Part shown: positions 52,198 to 60,936 of the stretch, piece after piece
Position numbering within the stretch: position 1 is the first letter of the stretch
Layout of the letters: the number at the start of each line of letters is the position of its first letter
Source of the DNA: SURF-21 sp964462595
Lineage (GTDB): Bacteria > Actinomycetota > Geothermincolia > Geothermincolales > RBG-13-55-18
Assembly: GCA_964462595.1 (NCBI GenBank)
Contig: CAYWXM010000039.1
Span: 1-64,000, forward strand
Reading direction: 5' to 3'
Length of the DNA: 64,000 bases
Program-made: the position numbers and the translations under genes
Notes under the pieces: model-generated
Databases searched by the model: none
The model's input: only the letters and a program-made list of their open reading frames with translations
Told to the model about the DNA's origin: nothing

Positions 52198-53847
52198 ATG
52201 TTCTCGTCGCAGCAGAGGAAAAACGACATCGGGGAAGCCCGGGGCAAGGTCTTTGACGTGCTCATAATCGGGGGAGGGATAACCGGGGCCTGCGCGGCGC
52301 GGGACGCAACCCGCAGGGGCCTGTCCACGGCCGTCGTGGAGAAGAACGACTGGGCTTTCGGGACCAGCTCCCGCTCCTCCAAGCTGGTGCACGGCGGGCT
52401 GCGCTACCTCGAGCTCTTCGACTTCAAACTGGTCTTCGAGGCCTGCCGCGAGAGGCGGCGCCTGCTCCTCAACGCACCCCACGTGGTCTGGCCCCAGTCT
52501 TTCATGTTCCCGGTGTACAAGGGCGACAAGAACCCGCTTTTCATAATAGCCATGGGGCTGTGGCTCTACGATTTCATGGCCCTCTTCCGCAACGTGCAGA
52601 ACCACCAGCTCCACGGGCCCAGGCGCATCCTGGAGGTGGAGCCCGCGCTGGACCGGGAGCGGCTTACCGGTGGAGGGCAGTTCTACGACTGTTCCACTGA
52701 CGACGCGCGCCTGACCCTCTCGCACGTGCAGTCCGCCCACCTGGAGGGCGCCTGCTGTCTAAGCTATACACGCGTGCTGGGTATCCTGAGCGACGGCGGT
52801 AAGGCTTGCGGGGCAAGGGTGCGGGACGAGATCTCGGGGGAGGAGTTCGACATCGAGGCCAGGGTGGTGCTCAACTGCACCGGCCCCTGGACGGACGAGG
52901 TGTGCCGCATGGACGATCCGAGCGCCGCGCCCAAACTACGGCCCACCAAGGGAGCCCACGTCATCGTGCCCTGGGAGAGGGTGAAGGTCACCAACGCCCT
53001 GCCCATAATCTCGCCCAGCGATGAACGCCTCATGTTTCTCATACCCTGGGGGGACTTCGCCCTTATCGGCACCACGGACACGGATTACGACGGCGATTAC
53101 GACACCATCCACGCCTCCTGGGAAGACGTGGAATATATCCTGGCCGCGGCAAACCGCACCCTTCCCGATGCGCACCTGACATTGGACGACGTCGTCAGCA
53201 CCTACGCCGGTCTGCGGCCCCTGGTCGTGGAAGGCGGGGGGAAAGATGTAAAGGAGAGCAAGGTCTCCAGGGAGCACAGCGTCTACGAGAGCCATTCCGG
53301 GCTTATCTCCATCGCGGGGGGCAAGCTCACCACCGCCCGCTCCATGGCCCAGGAGCTGGTGGACCTCGCGGCCAGGCGCCTGGAGGAGCGCTTCGGGGTG
53401 CGTGCGGAGAAATGCAAGACCAGGAGAGCGCCGGTGTTCGGAGTGGACGGGGTAGACTTCCCGAGGCGTCTGGAGAGGCTGGCCGGCGATCTGCGCCTGG
53501 ACGGAGATATCGTATCCAAGCTGCAGCTCATGGGCACCGGTGCGGTGCGGGTGCTGGGTATGATCGCGGAGGGCGGCTCCATGGCGGACCGGCTGGCCGA
53601 GGGCGTTCCTTATATCGAGGCGGAGGTGATATATTCCGCGCGCGAGGAGATGGTGGTGAGCCTCAGCGATTTCATGGTGCGTCGCAGTTTCATCTACTAC
53701 GAAGACGGGGAGCAAGGCCTGGGGTGCGCCGGGAAAGTGGCCGGCCTTATGGGCAAGGAGCTGGGCTGGGACGAAGATGAAAAGAGGCGCCAGGTGGAGG
53801 ATTACCGCCGGGTGGTCGAGCTGTCCCGCGCCTACAGGCAGGGTTGA
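52198..53847 (+). CDS. glpD: FAD-dependent glycerol-3-phosphate dehydrogenase
   Basis: A 549-residue flavoprotein oxidising glycerol 3-phosphate to dihydroxyacetone phosphate and passing electrons to the membrane. The FAD motif DVLIIGGGITGACAARDATRRG, VEKNDWAFGTSSRSSKLVHG, GGQFYDCSTDDARLTL and the IGTTDTDYDGD and SIAGGKLTTARSMA substrate motifs are conserved. The C-terminal domain ends about 110 residues later with ARxEMVVSLSDFMVRR, typical of GlpA/GlpD. AAGGAG is spaced nine bases from the ATG at 52198. No glpK or glpF nearby. Confidence 0.93.
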   Translation: MFSSQQRKNDIGEARGKVFDVLIIGGGITGACAARDATRRGLSTAVVEKNDWAFGTSSRSSKLVHGGLRYLELFDFKLVFEACRERRRLLLNAPHVVWPQSFMFPVYKGDKNPLFIIAMGLWLYDFMALFRNVQNHQLHGPRRILEVEPALDRERLTGGGQFYDCSTDDARLTLSHVQSAHLEGACCLSYTRVLGILSDGGKACGARVRDEISGEEFDIEARVVLNCTGPWTDEVCRMDDPSAAPKLRPTKGAHVIVPWERVKVTNALPIISPSDERLMFLIPWGDFALIGTTDTDYDGDYDTIHASWEDVEYILAAANRTLPDAHLTLDDVVSTYAGLRPLVVEGGGKDVKESKVSREHSVYESHSGLISIAGGKLTTARSMAQELVDLAARRLEERFGVRAEKCKTRRAPVFGVDGVDFPRRLERLAGDLRLDGDIVSKLQLMGTGAVRVLGMIAEGGSMADRLAEGVPYIEAEVIYSAREEMVVSLSDFMVRRSFIYYEDGEQGLGCAGKVAGLMGKELGWDEDEKRRQVEDYRRVVELSRAYRQG

Positions 53848-53946
53848 CCCCGCCGCATCTTTTTCTTCGCTTCTGCACGCGGCGGGTGATATTCCGAATA
53901 TACTTACAAGCCGTTGATGGTATGGCAGCGTTGTCAGGAGGCATGG

Positions 53947-54654
53947 ATGGGATACTGGGACGAATACATGGGAGAGTACGACATCCTTTTCGCCAGGGAC
54001 CCCATGTATGCCGATGCCATACGCATCATGGTAGAGCTCATGGGGGATGCAAACCGCAAGCGCGTACTCGACCTGGGATGCGGCTCGGGGACGCTTATCT
54101 CGCGCATAGCCGGGTTAAACCCGGACGCCGAGATATACGGGGTGGACCTATCCGAGCGCATGGTGCAGGTGAGTGCCGAGAGGTTTAAGGGGATGCAGAA
54201 CGTGCACATCGCCCTGGGCACGGCGGTGAAGATACCCACCCCAGACAATTACGTGCACTGCCTGATGTCCAACCTCGCCCTGCACCACGTGCCCCCGGCG
54301 GAGAGGGACGCCTGCGCGGCGGAGATAGCCCGGGTGCTCAAGCCCGGGGGCCGCCTCGTCTATACCGACATGTTCTGCGATGTCACCGGGCCCATCGACG
54401 ACCCCGACCGTTGCAGGGATATCATTCATAAAATGGTAGGTAAATCCCTCTACGACCTGGAACAAGGCGCCTTCGAGACCATGCTCCTGCACATAGGTGA
54501 CATCCCCGCGGTGATCAGGGAGGAAGGGGAATACTTCACCACCGACGAGGTCTGGAGGGAGCACCTTTCCGCCGCCGGCATGGGCCGCTGCGAGATCATC
54601 ACCATCCCCCCGCAGGACTTCGGCTACCGCATCATCACCGGCATAAAGAAGTGA
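53947..54654 (+). CDS. Class I SAM-dependent methyltransferase
   Basis: A 235-residue Rossmann methyltransferase. Motif I is VLDLGCGSGTLISRIA, followed by IYGVDLSERMV, the LMSNLALHHVP motif and ARVLKPGGRLVYTD. The target is unknown; small-molecule or lipid methylation is plausible. AGGAGG lies close to the ATG at 53947. It follows glpD after 99 bases and may be cotranscribed. Confidence 0.88.
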   Translation: MGYWDEYMGEYDILFARDPMYADAIRIMVELMGDANRKRVLDLGCGSGTLISRIAGLNPDAEIYGVDLSERMVQVSAERFKGMQNVHIALGTAVKIPTPDNYVHCLMSNLALHHVPPAERDACAAEIARVLKPGGRLVYTDMFCDVTGPIDDPDRCRDIIHKMVGKSLYDLEQGAFETMLLHIGDIPAVIREEGEYFTTDEVWREHLSAAGMGRCEIITIPPQDFGYRIITGIKK

Positions 54655-54663
54655 CCGTAAGCT

Positions 54664-54755
54664 TGCTGCTACGTCCTTACGTACAAGTGCCAGTGCAAAA
54701 CATGGCACCGTTGCGCCCGGGGGCGCAATCGCTTTCTCGATGCAAACCGTCTTTC
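54664..54755. repeat. Dispersed intergenic repeat, family R2, copy 3
   Basis: TTACGTACAAGTGCCAGTGC at the left and GGGCGCAATCGCTTTCTCGA followed by TGCAAACCGTC at the right match copies at 17245 (same orientation) and 13341 (inverted). It fills the convergent gap between the methyltransferase and the flavoprotein gene. Confidence 0.65.
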
Positions 54756-54759
54756 GCTA

Positions 54760-56166
54760 TCACTCCTCCAACCCCTCGAGGCTGCAGGTGCATACCTTGC
54801 CCAGGACCTTGGCCTCCGCCAGGTTGCCGGCCACGATGGGAATGTCCAGGGGAGGGCTGTAGGGAGGAGCGTAGGCCAGGTCCAGTGAGGTGAGATCGCC
54901 GGCCGTGAGCCCGGCGCCGATGCAGGTGGCGAAGACGTCCAGACGTTTGTCGGCGGCCGCGGAATAATCGCCGATAACCTGCGCACCGAGTATACGCCCC
55001 TTCCCCATCTCCACCGTGACGCGCGCGGTCATGCGCCCGCCGCCGCGGTAGTACCCGGGCAGCACCGAATCCTCGAGGGTAATGTCCTCGGCTGGGAAAC
55101 CCGCCTCGGCGGCTTCCGCAGCGCTCAAACCCGTCTTTCCCGCCGTGAGGTCGAAGCTCTTGAGGATGAAGGTCCCGAGCACACCGGGGAAGACGCTCTC
55201 CTGGCCGGAGGCTGTCTCCGCGGCCACCCGCCCCTGCTTGCGGGCCGTCGAGCCCAGGGGTATCCATGTCTCCCGCCCGGAGACGAGGTGATGCGTTGTG
55301 GCGCAGTCACCGCAGGCCAGGATGCCGGGCAGGCTGGTGCGCATACCACCGTCCACCCTGATGGCCCCCTTCGCCCCCAGCTCTATCCCCGCGCGCTGCG
55401 CCAGGCCGCTCGCGGGGCGGATGCCGATGGAGAGGAGCACCATGTCCACCTCCTCTTCGCCCTTGGAGGTCACCACCCGGCTCGCATAGCCGTCCTTTCC
55501 TTCTATCCCCTCCACCTGCGTCCCCAGGTGGAGATGCACGCCGTTGGCCTCCAGGTGCTCGCCTATCGACGCCGCCAGGTCGGCGTCCAGCGGCGGAAGG
55601 ACGTGGTCCGCCATCTCGATCAGGTGTACTTCCATGTCCAGCCGGCGCAGGGCCTCGCTCATCTCCAGCCCGATGGCTCCCGCCCCGACGATGGCAGCAC
55701 GGTGCGGCGCTCTCAGGTCGATGAAGGATTTCATCTCCAGGGCATTGGTCAGCGACCTCAGCACGAACACGCCCTCCAGTTCCCGGCCGGGAAGGGGGGG
55801 CACGAAAGGAGTGGCACCGGTGGCTATGACCAGGGTTTCGTAGTCGATGGAGAACTCGCTCACCCCCTCGAGGTCCACCACGCGGACGGTCTTGTTTCCC
55901 GCGTCGATGGAATTCACGCGGTGGCGCAGGAAGACGCGGATGTTCTGCTTCGCCTCGAACTGGTCCGGGAGCCGGGACAGGAGCTTGCGCCAGTTGGGGC
56001 TGTAGCCGCCGATGAAATAGGGCAGCCCGCACCCGGCATAGGAGATGAACTCATCCTGGTCGTAGATCTCTATCTCCGCATCGCCGCAGCAGCGCCGCGC
56101 CTTGGAGGCAAAGGTCGCGCCGCCGGCGACTCCGCCTATGACCACGATCCTTCTCTTTTCTCCCAT
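54760..56166 (-). CDS. CoA-disulfide reductase / NADH oxidase-like flavoprotein
   Basis: A 468-residue pyridine nucleotide-disulfide oxidoreductase of the single-cysteine group. The FAD motif is VVIGGVAGGATFASKARR, the redox cysteine lies in FISYAGCGLPYFIGG, the NAD(P) motif is AAIVGAGAIGLEMSEALR, and GILACGDCATT binds FAD. Members reduce CoA disulfide, polysulfide or oxygen. The final CTCSLEGLEE adds cysteines outside the core. Neighbouring CoA-dependent genes make CoA or acyl-CoA-linked redox plausible. GGGAGG precedes the ATG by ten bases. Confidence 0.88.
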   Translation of the reverse strand: MGEKRRIVVIGGVAGGATFASKARRCCGDAEIEIYDQDEFISYAGCGLPYFIGGYSPNWRKLLSRLPDQFEAKQNIRVFLRHRVNSIDAGNKTVRVVDLEGVSEFSIDYETLVIATGATPFVPPLPGRELEGVFVLRSLTNALEMKSFIDLRAPHRAAIVGAGAIGLEMSEALRRLDMEVHLIEMADHVLPPLDADLAASIGEHLEANGVHLHLGTQVEGIEGKDGYASRVVTSKGEEEVDMVLLSIGIRPASGLAQRAGIELGAKGAIRVDGGMRTSLPGILACGDCATTHHLVSGRETWIPLGSTARKQGRVAAETASGQESVFPGVLGTFILKSFDLTAGKTGLSAAEAAEAGFPAEDITLEDSVLPGYYRGGGRMTARVTVEMGKGRILGAQVIGDYSAAADKRLDVFATCIGAGLTAGDLTSLDLAYAPPYSPPLDIPIVAGNLAEAKVLGKVCTCSLEGLEE

Positions 56167-56239
56167 GTCAGATCACCCTCCCGCTGTAAATGGCAAATGG
56201 TCAAGTATATAATTCCCCTAGACCAGAAAGGATAACCGC

Positions 56240-57424
56240 TTGGCCGAGGTATACGTAGCCGGCGTGGCCATGACCGATATCGGCTGGCACGACCGGGACC
56301 CGCATGACATGGGGGCCCAGGTCTGCGCCGGGGCGCTGCGAGACGCCGGCCTGCTGCCCTCCCAGGTGGAAGGGTTGATATCCACCCCCCACGGATACAT
56401 GTCCAGCACGCGCAAGATGATCACCCAGAGGATGGCCGATTACCTGGGTATCGAGTGCGGTATCATGCTGGATATCGACAGCGGTGGCAACTCCAGCTCG
56501 GTCGCGGTGCATATAGCCCGCGACCGCATCAGCCGGGGCAGGATAAGTTCGTGCCTGGTCTTCGCCGCGCAGAGGGAGACGCCGCCGAAGAATATAAGGG
56601 GCGACATCGCCGGGCACTTTTACCTCATCAAGGCCGCCAATTCACTCTACGACTCCTACCAGGCGGCTTACGGGGTCATCAGCCCCTTGCCCTTCTATGC
56701 CATGGCCATACAGAGGTACATGCACGTCCACGCCATAACGCCCGAGGACATCGCGCGCGTGGCGGTGCTGCTGCGCGAGCATGCCTTGAGGCACCCGCAG
56801 GCGGCATACGGTGAGCCGTTGACTATCGAGGAAGTGCTGTCGAGCAGCCTCCTCTCGCCCCCTATCCACCGCCACGAGAGCTCGGAGATGCACGACGGCG
56901 CGGCGGCGGTGGTGCTGGTGAGCGGAGAGACGGTGCAGGACAAAGGCCGGGCGGTGCGCCTGGCGGCGATGCGCGAGGCGCACGACTCAACCAGCTTCGT
57001 TCCCTACCGGGGGGAGATATCCAGGTTCCCCTGCGTGGGCAGGGCGGCCCGCGGAGCCCTGGAGGAGAGCGGGTATGCCATAGGGGACGTGGATGTGGCC
57101 GAAGTCTACGGCGCTTTCGCCGGCATGGAGCCCATGATGTACGAGGAGCTGGGTTTCTTTGCCCCGGGCGAGGCGCCCGCCGCCATAAAGGAAGGGCGCA
57201 CCACCCACGGCGGCGAGGTGCTCATCAACCCCAGCGGCGGCAGGATGTCGCTCGGCCATCCCGCCTACGTCACCCCCCTGCTGGAGTTCACCGAGATCGT
57301 GCGCCAGCTCCGGGGAGAGGCGGGCGAGCGCCAGAGGCCCGGCGCAGCGGTGGGGCTGGTCCACACCGAGCAGGGTTTCATCAACGGTTCCATAGTGGCC
57401 GTCCTGGACAGGGGCGGGCGGTAG
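56240..57424 (+). CDS. Thiolase-fold protein without the nucleophilic cysteine (Ltp2-like)
   Basis: A 394-residue SCP2-type thiolase homologue. At the place of NxxCAGxS it reads DIDSGGNSSS, so glycine replaces the cysteine, and AEVYGAFAG replaces the usual His-bearing EVHDxF. The GGRMSLGHPAY loop keeps one histidine. It cannot be a normal thiolase. In steroid side-chain degradation, cysteine-less thiolase-like Ltp2 proteins act as aldolases together with a DUF35 partner, and a DUF35 gene lies directly downstream. TTG start with AAAGGA seven to eight bases upstream. Confidence 0.85.
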   Translation: MAEVYVAGVAMTDIGWHDRDPHDMGAQVCAGALRDAGLLPSQVEGLISTPHGYMSSTRKMITQRMADYLGIECGIMLDIDSGGNSSSVAVHIARDRISRGRISSCLVFAAQRETPPKNIRGDIAGHFYLIKAANSLYDSYQAAYGVISPLPFYAMAIQRYMHVHAITPEDIARVAVLLREHALRHPQAAYGEPLTIEEVLSSSLLSPPIHRHESSEMHDGAAAVVLVSGETVQDKGRAVRLAAMREAHDSTSFVPYRGEISRFPCVGRAARGALEESGYAIGDVDVAEVYGAFAGMEPMMYEELGFFAPGEAPAAIKEGRTTHGGEVLINPSGGRMSLGHPAYVTPLLEFTEIVRQLRGEAGERQRPGAAVGLVHTEQGFINGSIVAVLDRGGR

Positions 57425-57516
57425 GCAGGAGAGCGGGCGAAGATGGAAATGGAGGACCGTCGTATCGGATGCGCGAGGAGCCGCCGGCTTCGCGGGTGGG
57501 CTGAAGGGATACTCTA

Positions 57517-57904
57517 ATGGATACTAAACCCTACCTGCAGGACCGCGCGGCGGAGGAGTTCTTCTCCCGCCTGGAGCGGGGGGGGGTTCCAGACCACCAG
57601 GTGCCGCGCCTGCGGCGAGACCCACTACCCCCCCCGCGTGGTGTGCCCCTCATGCCTGGGCGAGGAGATGGAGTGGGTGGACCTGCCACGTGAGGGGACG
57701 CTCCTCGCCTTCACCCAGCAGTCAGACGCCATACGCTGCCGCAAGCCCGACGTAGTCGGGCTGGTGGAACTGGAAGGGATAGGTAACGTCGTCACTCGCA
57801 TCGACGCGCCTTTCGAGGGATTGAGTATAGGTTTAAGGGTCGCTTTCGACACCTGGACTTCTCCAGATGGAGTGGTCCTGCACCAGTTCCGCCCTCTCAC
57901 GTAA
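57517..57904 (+). pseudogene. DUF35 zinc-ribbon/OB-fold acyl-CoA-binding protein, frameshifted in a G run
   Basis: ATG 57517 opens DTKPYLQDRAAEEFFSRLER, then a run of nine G (57578-57586) shifts the frame. Removing one G continues into FQTTRCRACGETHYPPRVVC and PSCLGEEMEW, a rubredoxin-like zinc ribbon (CxxC, CxxC). After it comes an OB-fold domain ending at 57904. The joined protein has about 128 residues, the normal DUF35 length. Partners are thiolase-fold proteins, here the gene just upstream. Either the gene is broken or the base count in the G run is wrong. An R1 repeat follows the stop. Confidence 0.82.
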
Positions 57905-57906
57905 AT

Positions 57907-58031
57907 GGGGTCAGGTCTTGTTTTTTGCATACTCTGGTATGTATGCGGATTGCGAGCAAATTGACCCACTGTCACCTGGGATTTTATATTGTATACCATA
58001 ATATGGTATACAAGAAACAAGACCTGACCCC
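57907..58031. repeat. R1 element, copy C (125 bp, terminal inverted repeats)
   Basis: Begins GGGGTCAGGTCTTGTTTT and ends AGAAACAAGACCTGACCCC. The inner right half carries GTATACCATAATATGGTATAC, a nearly perfect palindrome. It starts two bases after the DUF35 stop. The remaining sequence to 58243 has no gene. Confidence 0.88.
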
Positions 58032-58243
58032 TGGATTGAGTCAACGGGACAACCCCGGGATGACTACGCCGAGCGCCAGGTATGCCCGGCGGCTATCCAA
58101 ACAACCGCCGTCTCCATCACCAACGGCAGGTCGCAGAGCACCCCGATCGAGATACTATGCGACAACACCCGGACCCCGCCACGGGGAGGCACCTCTTCCT
58201 TTACTTGGGAACGATGTTGAGAGGAACGGCCCTGCTTACTCGC

Positions 58244-58687
58244 TCAAGGCTGTTTCTTCCACTGCCCCCATATCTTCTCCCATTCCTCCTGGGGGAACTC
58301 CGCGTACTGGATGATGGTCCCCATGGCCTCGCGCGGGTGGATGTAGCACTCCTTCCACAGCGGGTTGTCGGTGTTGATGTCGAAGGGGTTCAGGCCCTGG
58401 GAACGCAGGTGCGCGATCATCTCGTCGATGTCCCTTACCTTGAAGGTGAGGTGGTGCACGCCCTCGCCGCGCTTGTCGATGAAGCGGTTGACGAAGCTGT
58501 TGGGGTCGTCCGCGTAAACCAGCTCCAGCATGCTCCCCGAACCCATGAGGAAGGATGCGAAGCGGAATCCGCCCCACTCCATGTCGAAAATCTCCTTGGC
58601 CCCCAGGACGTTGGTGAGGTAGGCGGCGGCCTTCTCCTTATCCCTCACCGCGAAGGCCACGTGGTCCAGTTTCTCCACCAGGTCCAT
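58244..58687 (-). CDS. Methylmalonyl-CoA epimerase-like VOC protein
   Basis: A 147-residue vicinal-oxygen-chelate protein with two paired beta-alpha-beta modules. Metal ligands fit H in LDHVAFAV, H in GEGVHHLTFKV and E in IQYAEF, the arrangement of methylmalonyl-CoA epimerase and glyoxalases. No methylmalonyl-CoA mutase is in the window, so the epimerase name is provisional. GGAGG lies six bases before the ATG at 58687. Confidence 0.82.
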   Translation of the reverse strand: MDLVEKLDHVAFAVRDKEKAAAYLTNVLGAKEIFDMEWGGFRFASFLMGSGSMLELVYADDPNSFVNRFIDKRGEGVHHLTFKVRDIDEMIAHLRSQGLNPFDINTDNPLWKECYIHPREAMGTIIQYAEFPQEEWEKIWGQWKKQP

Positions 58688-58845
58688 ACTCAACCTCCTT
58701 TGCCGATACGGGGTCTGCAGATCATATGAATACTATCATGACATGTCTGTGGGATATGCATGCCTTCACGAAGATCTCCATCCATCCCTCGGAACTTTCG
58801 TGGAGGCCTGGCCCCCGATGTTGAAAATGGAGGGCAGACACCCGG

Positions 58846-59796
58846 TCAGGTGTAGTCGCGGGCGAATTTCACCGCGGACACCAGTATCACCGGCATCATG
58901 GTGAAGAAGCCGATGAGCGCCACCTGGGTCATGCCGTCGCAGGTCCAGTTCATCTCGAGCACGATCACCACCACTATGAAGAATATATAGAAATAGACCA
59001 TGAGCGGCACCACGTCGACGAGGGTGCCGGAGACCCGGTTGGCCTTGTTGAAGAAGAGCATGAAGATAAGGACCATAAAGAAGGGAGCGACCCACCATCC
59101 CACGAAATTGCCGATGGGGATGCCGGGCATGCCCATGGCGCCATCGCCATGCAGTTCTTTGAGGTAGGGGCCGCCGTGGAACCAGTACCACCAGGGGTTT
59201 TGACCGCTCGCGGTCTTCCATACTCCCGAAGCCGCCATGGGGTCCACCATGAGGTCCCAGGCGCAGACCAGGGTGGCCGTGGCCGCCGCGACGAGGGCCG
59301 ACCACAGGGTCTTGCCCCACCAGGTGCGGGCGCGTATCTCGCCCCTCGCACCCACGAGCCAGTCTATGAGCATGTAGGAGGCATAGACGATGAAGGACCA
59401 GGTGATGGAGATGAGTATGGGGACTCCACCGATGGCCGGGCCCAGGGTATCGGTGTAGTTATAGCGGCCGAAGAACCAGCCGTAGTTGTGGCCGATGAAC
59501 TCGCAGAACCAGCCGATGAGGATACAGATAACGAAGAAGGCCACGGCCTGCCTGGTCCCCTTGACGACCACTGCGTGCCAGACGCAGATACCCAGCATGG
59601 AGAACATGGCGATGGCGACGAGATATATACCCAGCGGGGCCTCGTGCCTGGCCAGGGCTATGATGTGGACGACGCCACCCGAGAGGATGAACAGCGGCAC
59701 CAGGGCCACCATGACCCGGTGGGAGAGGGGCATATCTCTCCAGGCCGCGCTGATTGAAACCCGTTTCCGCTCCTCCGGGGGCATGCTCTCATCCAA
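58846..59796 (-). CDS. Carotenoid-biosynthesis-type membrane protein (CruF/DUF422 family)
   Basis: A membrane protein of about 316 residues with seven to eight hydrophobic segments. IGWFCEFIGHNYGWFFGRYN followed by YTDTLGPAIGGVPILI is the hallmark of the Caroten_synth family, whose characterised members hydrate the ends of C40/C50 carotenoids. WDLMVDPMAASGVWKTASG supplies the second conserved acidic motif. TTG at 59796 is favoured, seven bases after GGAGG. No phytoene synthase or desaturase is nearby, so the actual substrate is open. It may be another polyprenoid. Confidence 0.8.
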   Translation of the reverse strand: MDESMPPEERKRVSISAAWRDMPLSHRVMVALVPLFILSGGVVHIIALARHEAPLGIYLVAIAMFSMLGICVWHAVVVKGTRQAVAFFVICILIGWFCEFIGHNYGWFFGRYNYTDTLGPAIGGVPILISITWSFIVYASYMLIDWLVGARGEIRARTWWGKTLWSALVAAATATLVCAWDLMVDPMAASGVWKTASGQNPWWYWFHGGPYLKELHGDGAMGMPGIPIGNFVGWWVAPFFMVLIFMLFFNKANRVSGTLVDVVPLMVYFYIFFIVVVIVLEMNWTCDGMTQVALIGFFTMMPVILVSAVKFARDYT

Positions 59797-60023
59797 GGTG
59801 ATCCCTCCTTCCCTCCGTATGCAGGGACTGGTCCCGGTTACCAGCCACACCCTAATTATTCATGCGCGCAGAGCCCGATACCTTTCTTCGTAGGTGGATC
59901 CCATATTTTTCTCGCTTGTCGTTGCCTTTTTCTCGGCTGCTCGTCCATGCAAAAGGGGAACGGGAGCGCTGCACAATCGCACCGGCCATGGGCTGAATCG
60001 AAGGCCTCACGTGTGGCCTGCGG

Positions 60024-60797
60024 TCATCCCTGCTGTTCCAGGTACTTCATGAGCTGCATGGTCAGCATGTAGGACTGGTTGCGGTTTTCCATCATCAGGG
60101 CCTCATCCATGCTGGACGCGTTGAGGCCGGCGTTCAGGACCTCCTTGGTGAGATGAAGCGCGAAGGGGCTCTTGTAGGCCAGGTTTTGGGAGATGGCGCC
60201 GGCCCGGGCCAGGAGTTCCTCCCTCTCGCAGAGATCGTTGACCAGCCCGATGCGGTATGCCTCCTCCGCGGGCATGCGGTCCCCGGTATAGCACATCTCC
60301 GCCGCCTTGCCAAAACCTACCAGGCGCCACAGAAGGTAGCTCGATGCGAGATCGGCCCCGCCGACCCCGATGTTGATATAGGCGGCGCAGAACACGGCAT
60401 CCCGGCTGGCCAGGCGGATGTCCGAGGCCATGGCGAAGGACATCCCGGCTCCCATCGCGTAGCCGTGCACCGCGGCGATGATGGGCTGGGGACAGGTGCG
60501 CATGAGCTTGAGTATGGTCGAGAAGCGGGCCTGCTTGCGGTAGATGTTCTCGGGGGTCATACCCTCCTGCGAGTAACCTTCCGTGGCGTCCTTCATGTCG
60601 AAGCCGGCGCATAAACCTTTCTCGCCCCCGCCGGTGAGGACGATCACGCTGGTATCGAAATCGGTGTGGCGACTCTCCCAGAAATCGATGAGCTCTTCCA
60701 TCATCTGCCGGTTCACCGCGTTGACTGACTTGGGCCGGTTCAAAGTGAGCGTCCCCACCGCCCCCTCCACTTCGTATAAGAGCGTCTCGTATTCCAT
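60024..60797 (-). CDS. Enoyl-CoA hydratase/isomerase family protein
   Basis: A 257-residue crotonase-fold protein. The oxyanion-hole residues lie in GLCAGFDMKDA and HGYAMGAGMSFAMASDI. At the first catalytic glutamate region it reads INIGVGGADLASSYLL, with aspartate rather than glutamate, a version seen in many actinobacterial homologues and in isomerases. It hydrates or isomerises an enoyl-CoA. GAGGAGG stands eight bases before the ATG. A repeat-rich 280-base gap separates it from the dehydratase genes upstream on the same strand. Confidence 0.88.
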   Translation of the reverse strand: MEYETLLYEVEGAVGTLTLNRPKSVNAVNRQMMEELIDFWESRHTDFDTSVIVLTGGGEKGLCAGFDMKDATEGYSQEGMTPENIYRKQARFSTILKLMRTCPQPIIAAVHGYAMGAGMSFAMASDIRLASRDAVFCAAYINIGVGGADLASSYLLWRLVGFGKAAEMCYTGDRMPAEEAYRIGLVNDLCEREELLARAGAISQNLAYKSPFALHLTKEVLNAGLNASSMDEALMMENRNQSYMLTMQLMKYLEQQG

Positions 60798-60936
60798 CGC
60801 CTTAACCTCCTCGCATCGAATCTAACAATAAATAAACACAAGTCGCTGGCCTGGTGGCTTGATCAAGCCAATGGTTGATAACCAACCAGCCCGGGAACCG
60901 GAGGCCGGTCAGAGCGATTCCGCTTGCCCAGCCACC

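Noticed and set aside
43255..58031. Regular spacing of about 7.3 kb between the three R1 copies
   Set aside because: Three points are too few; the spacing is explained by where gene ends happen to fall, and the degenerate copies do not follow it.
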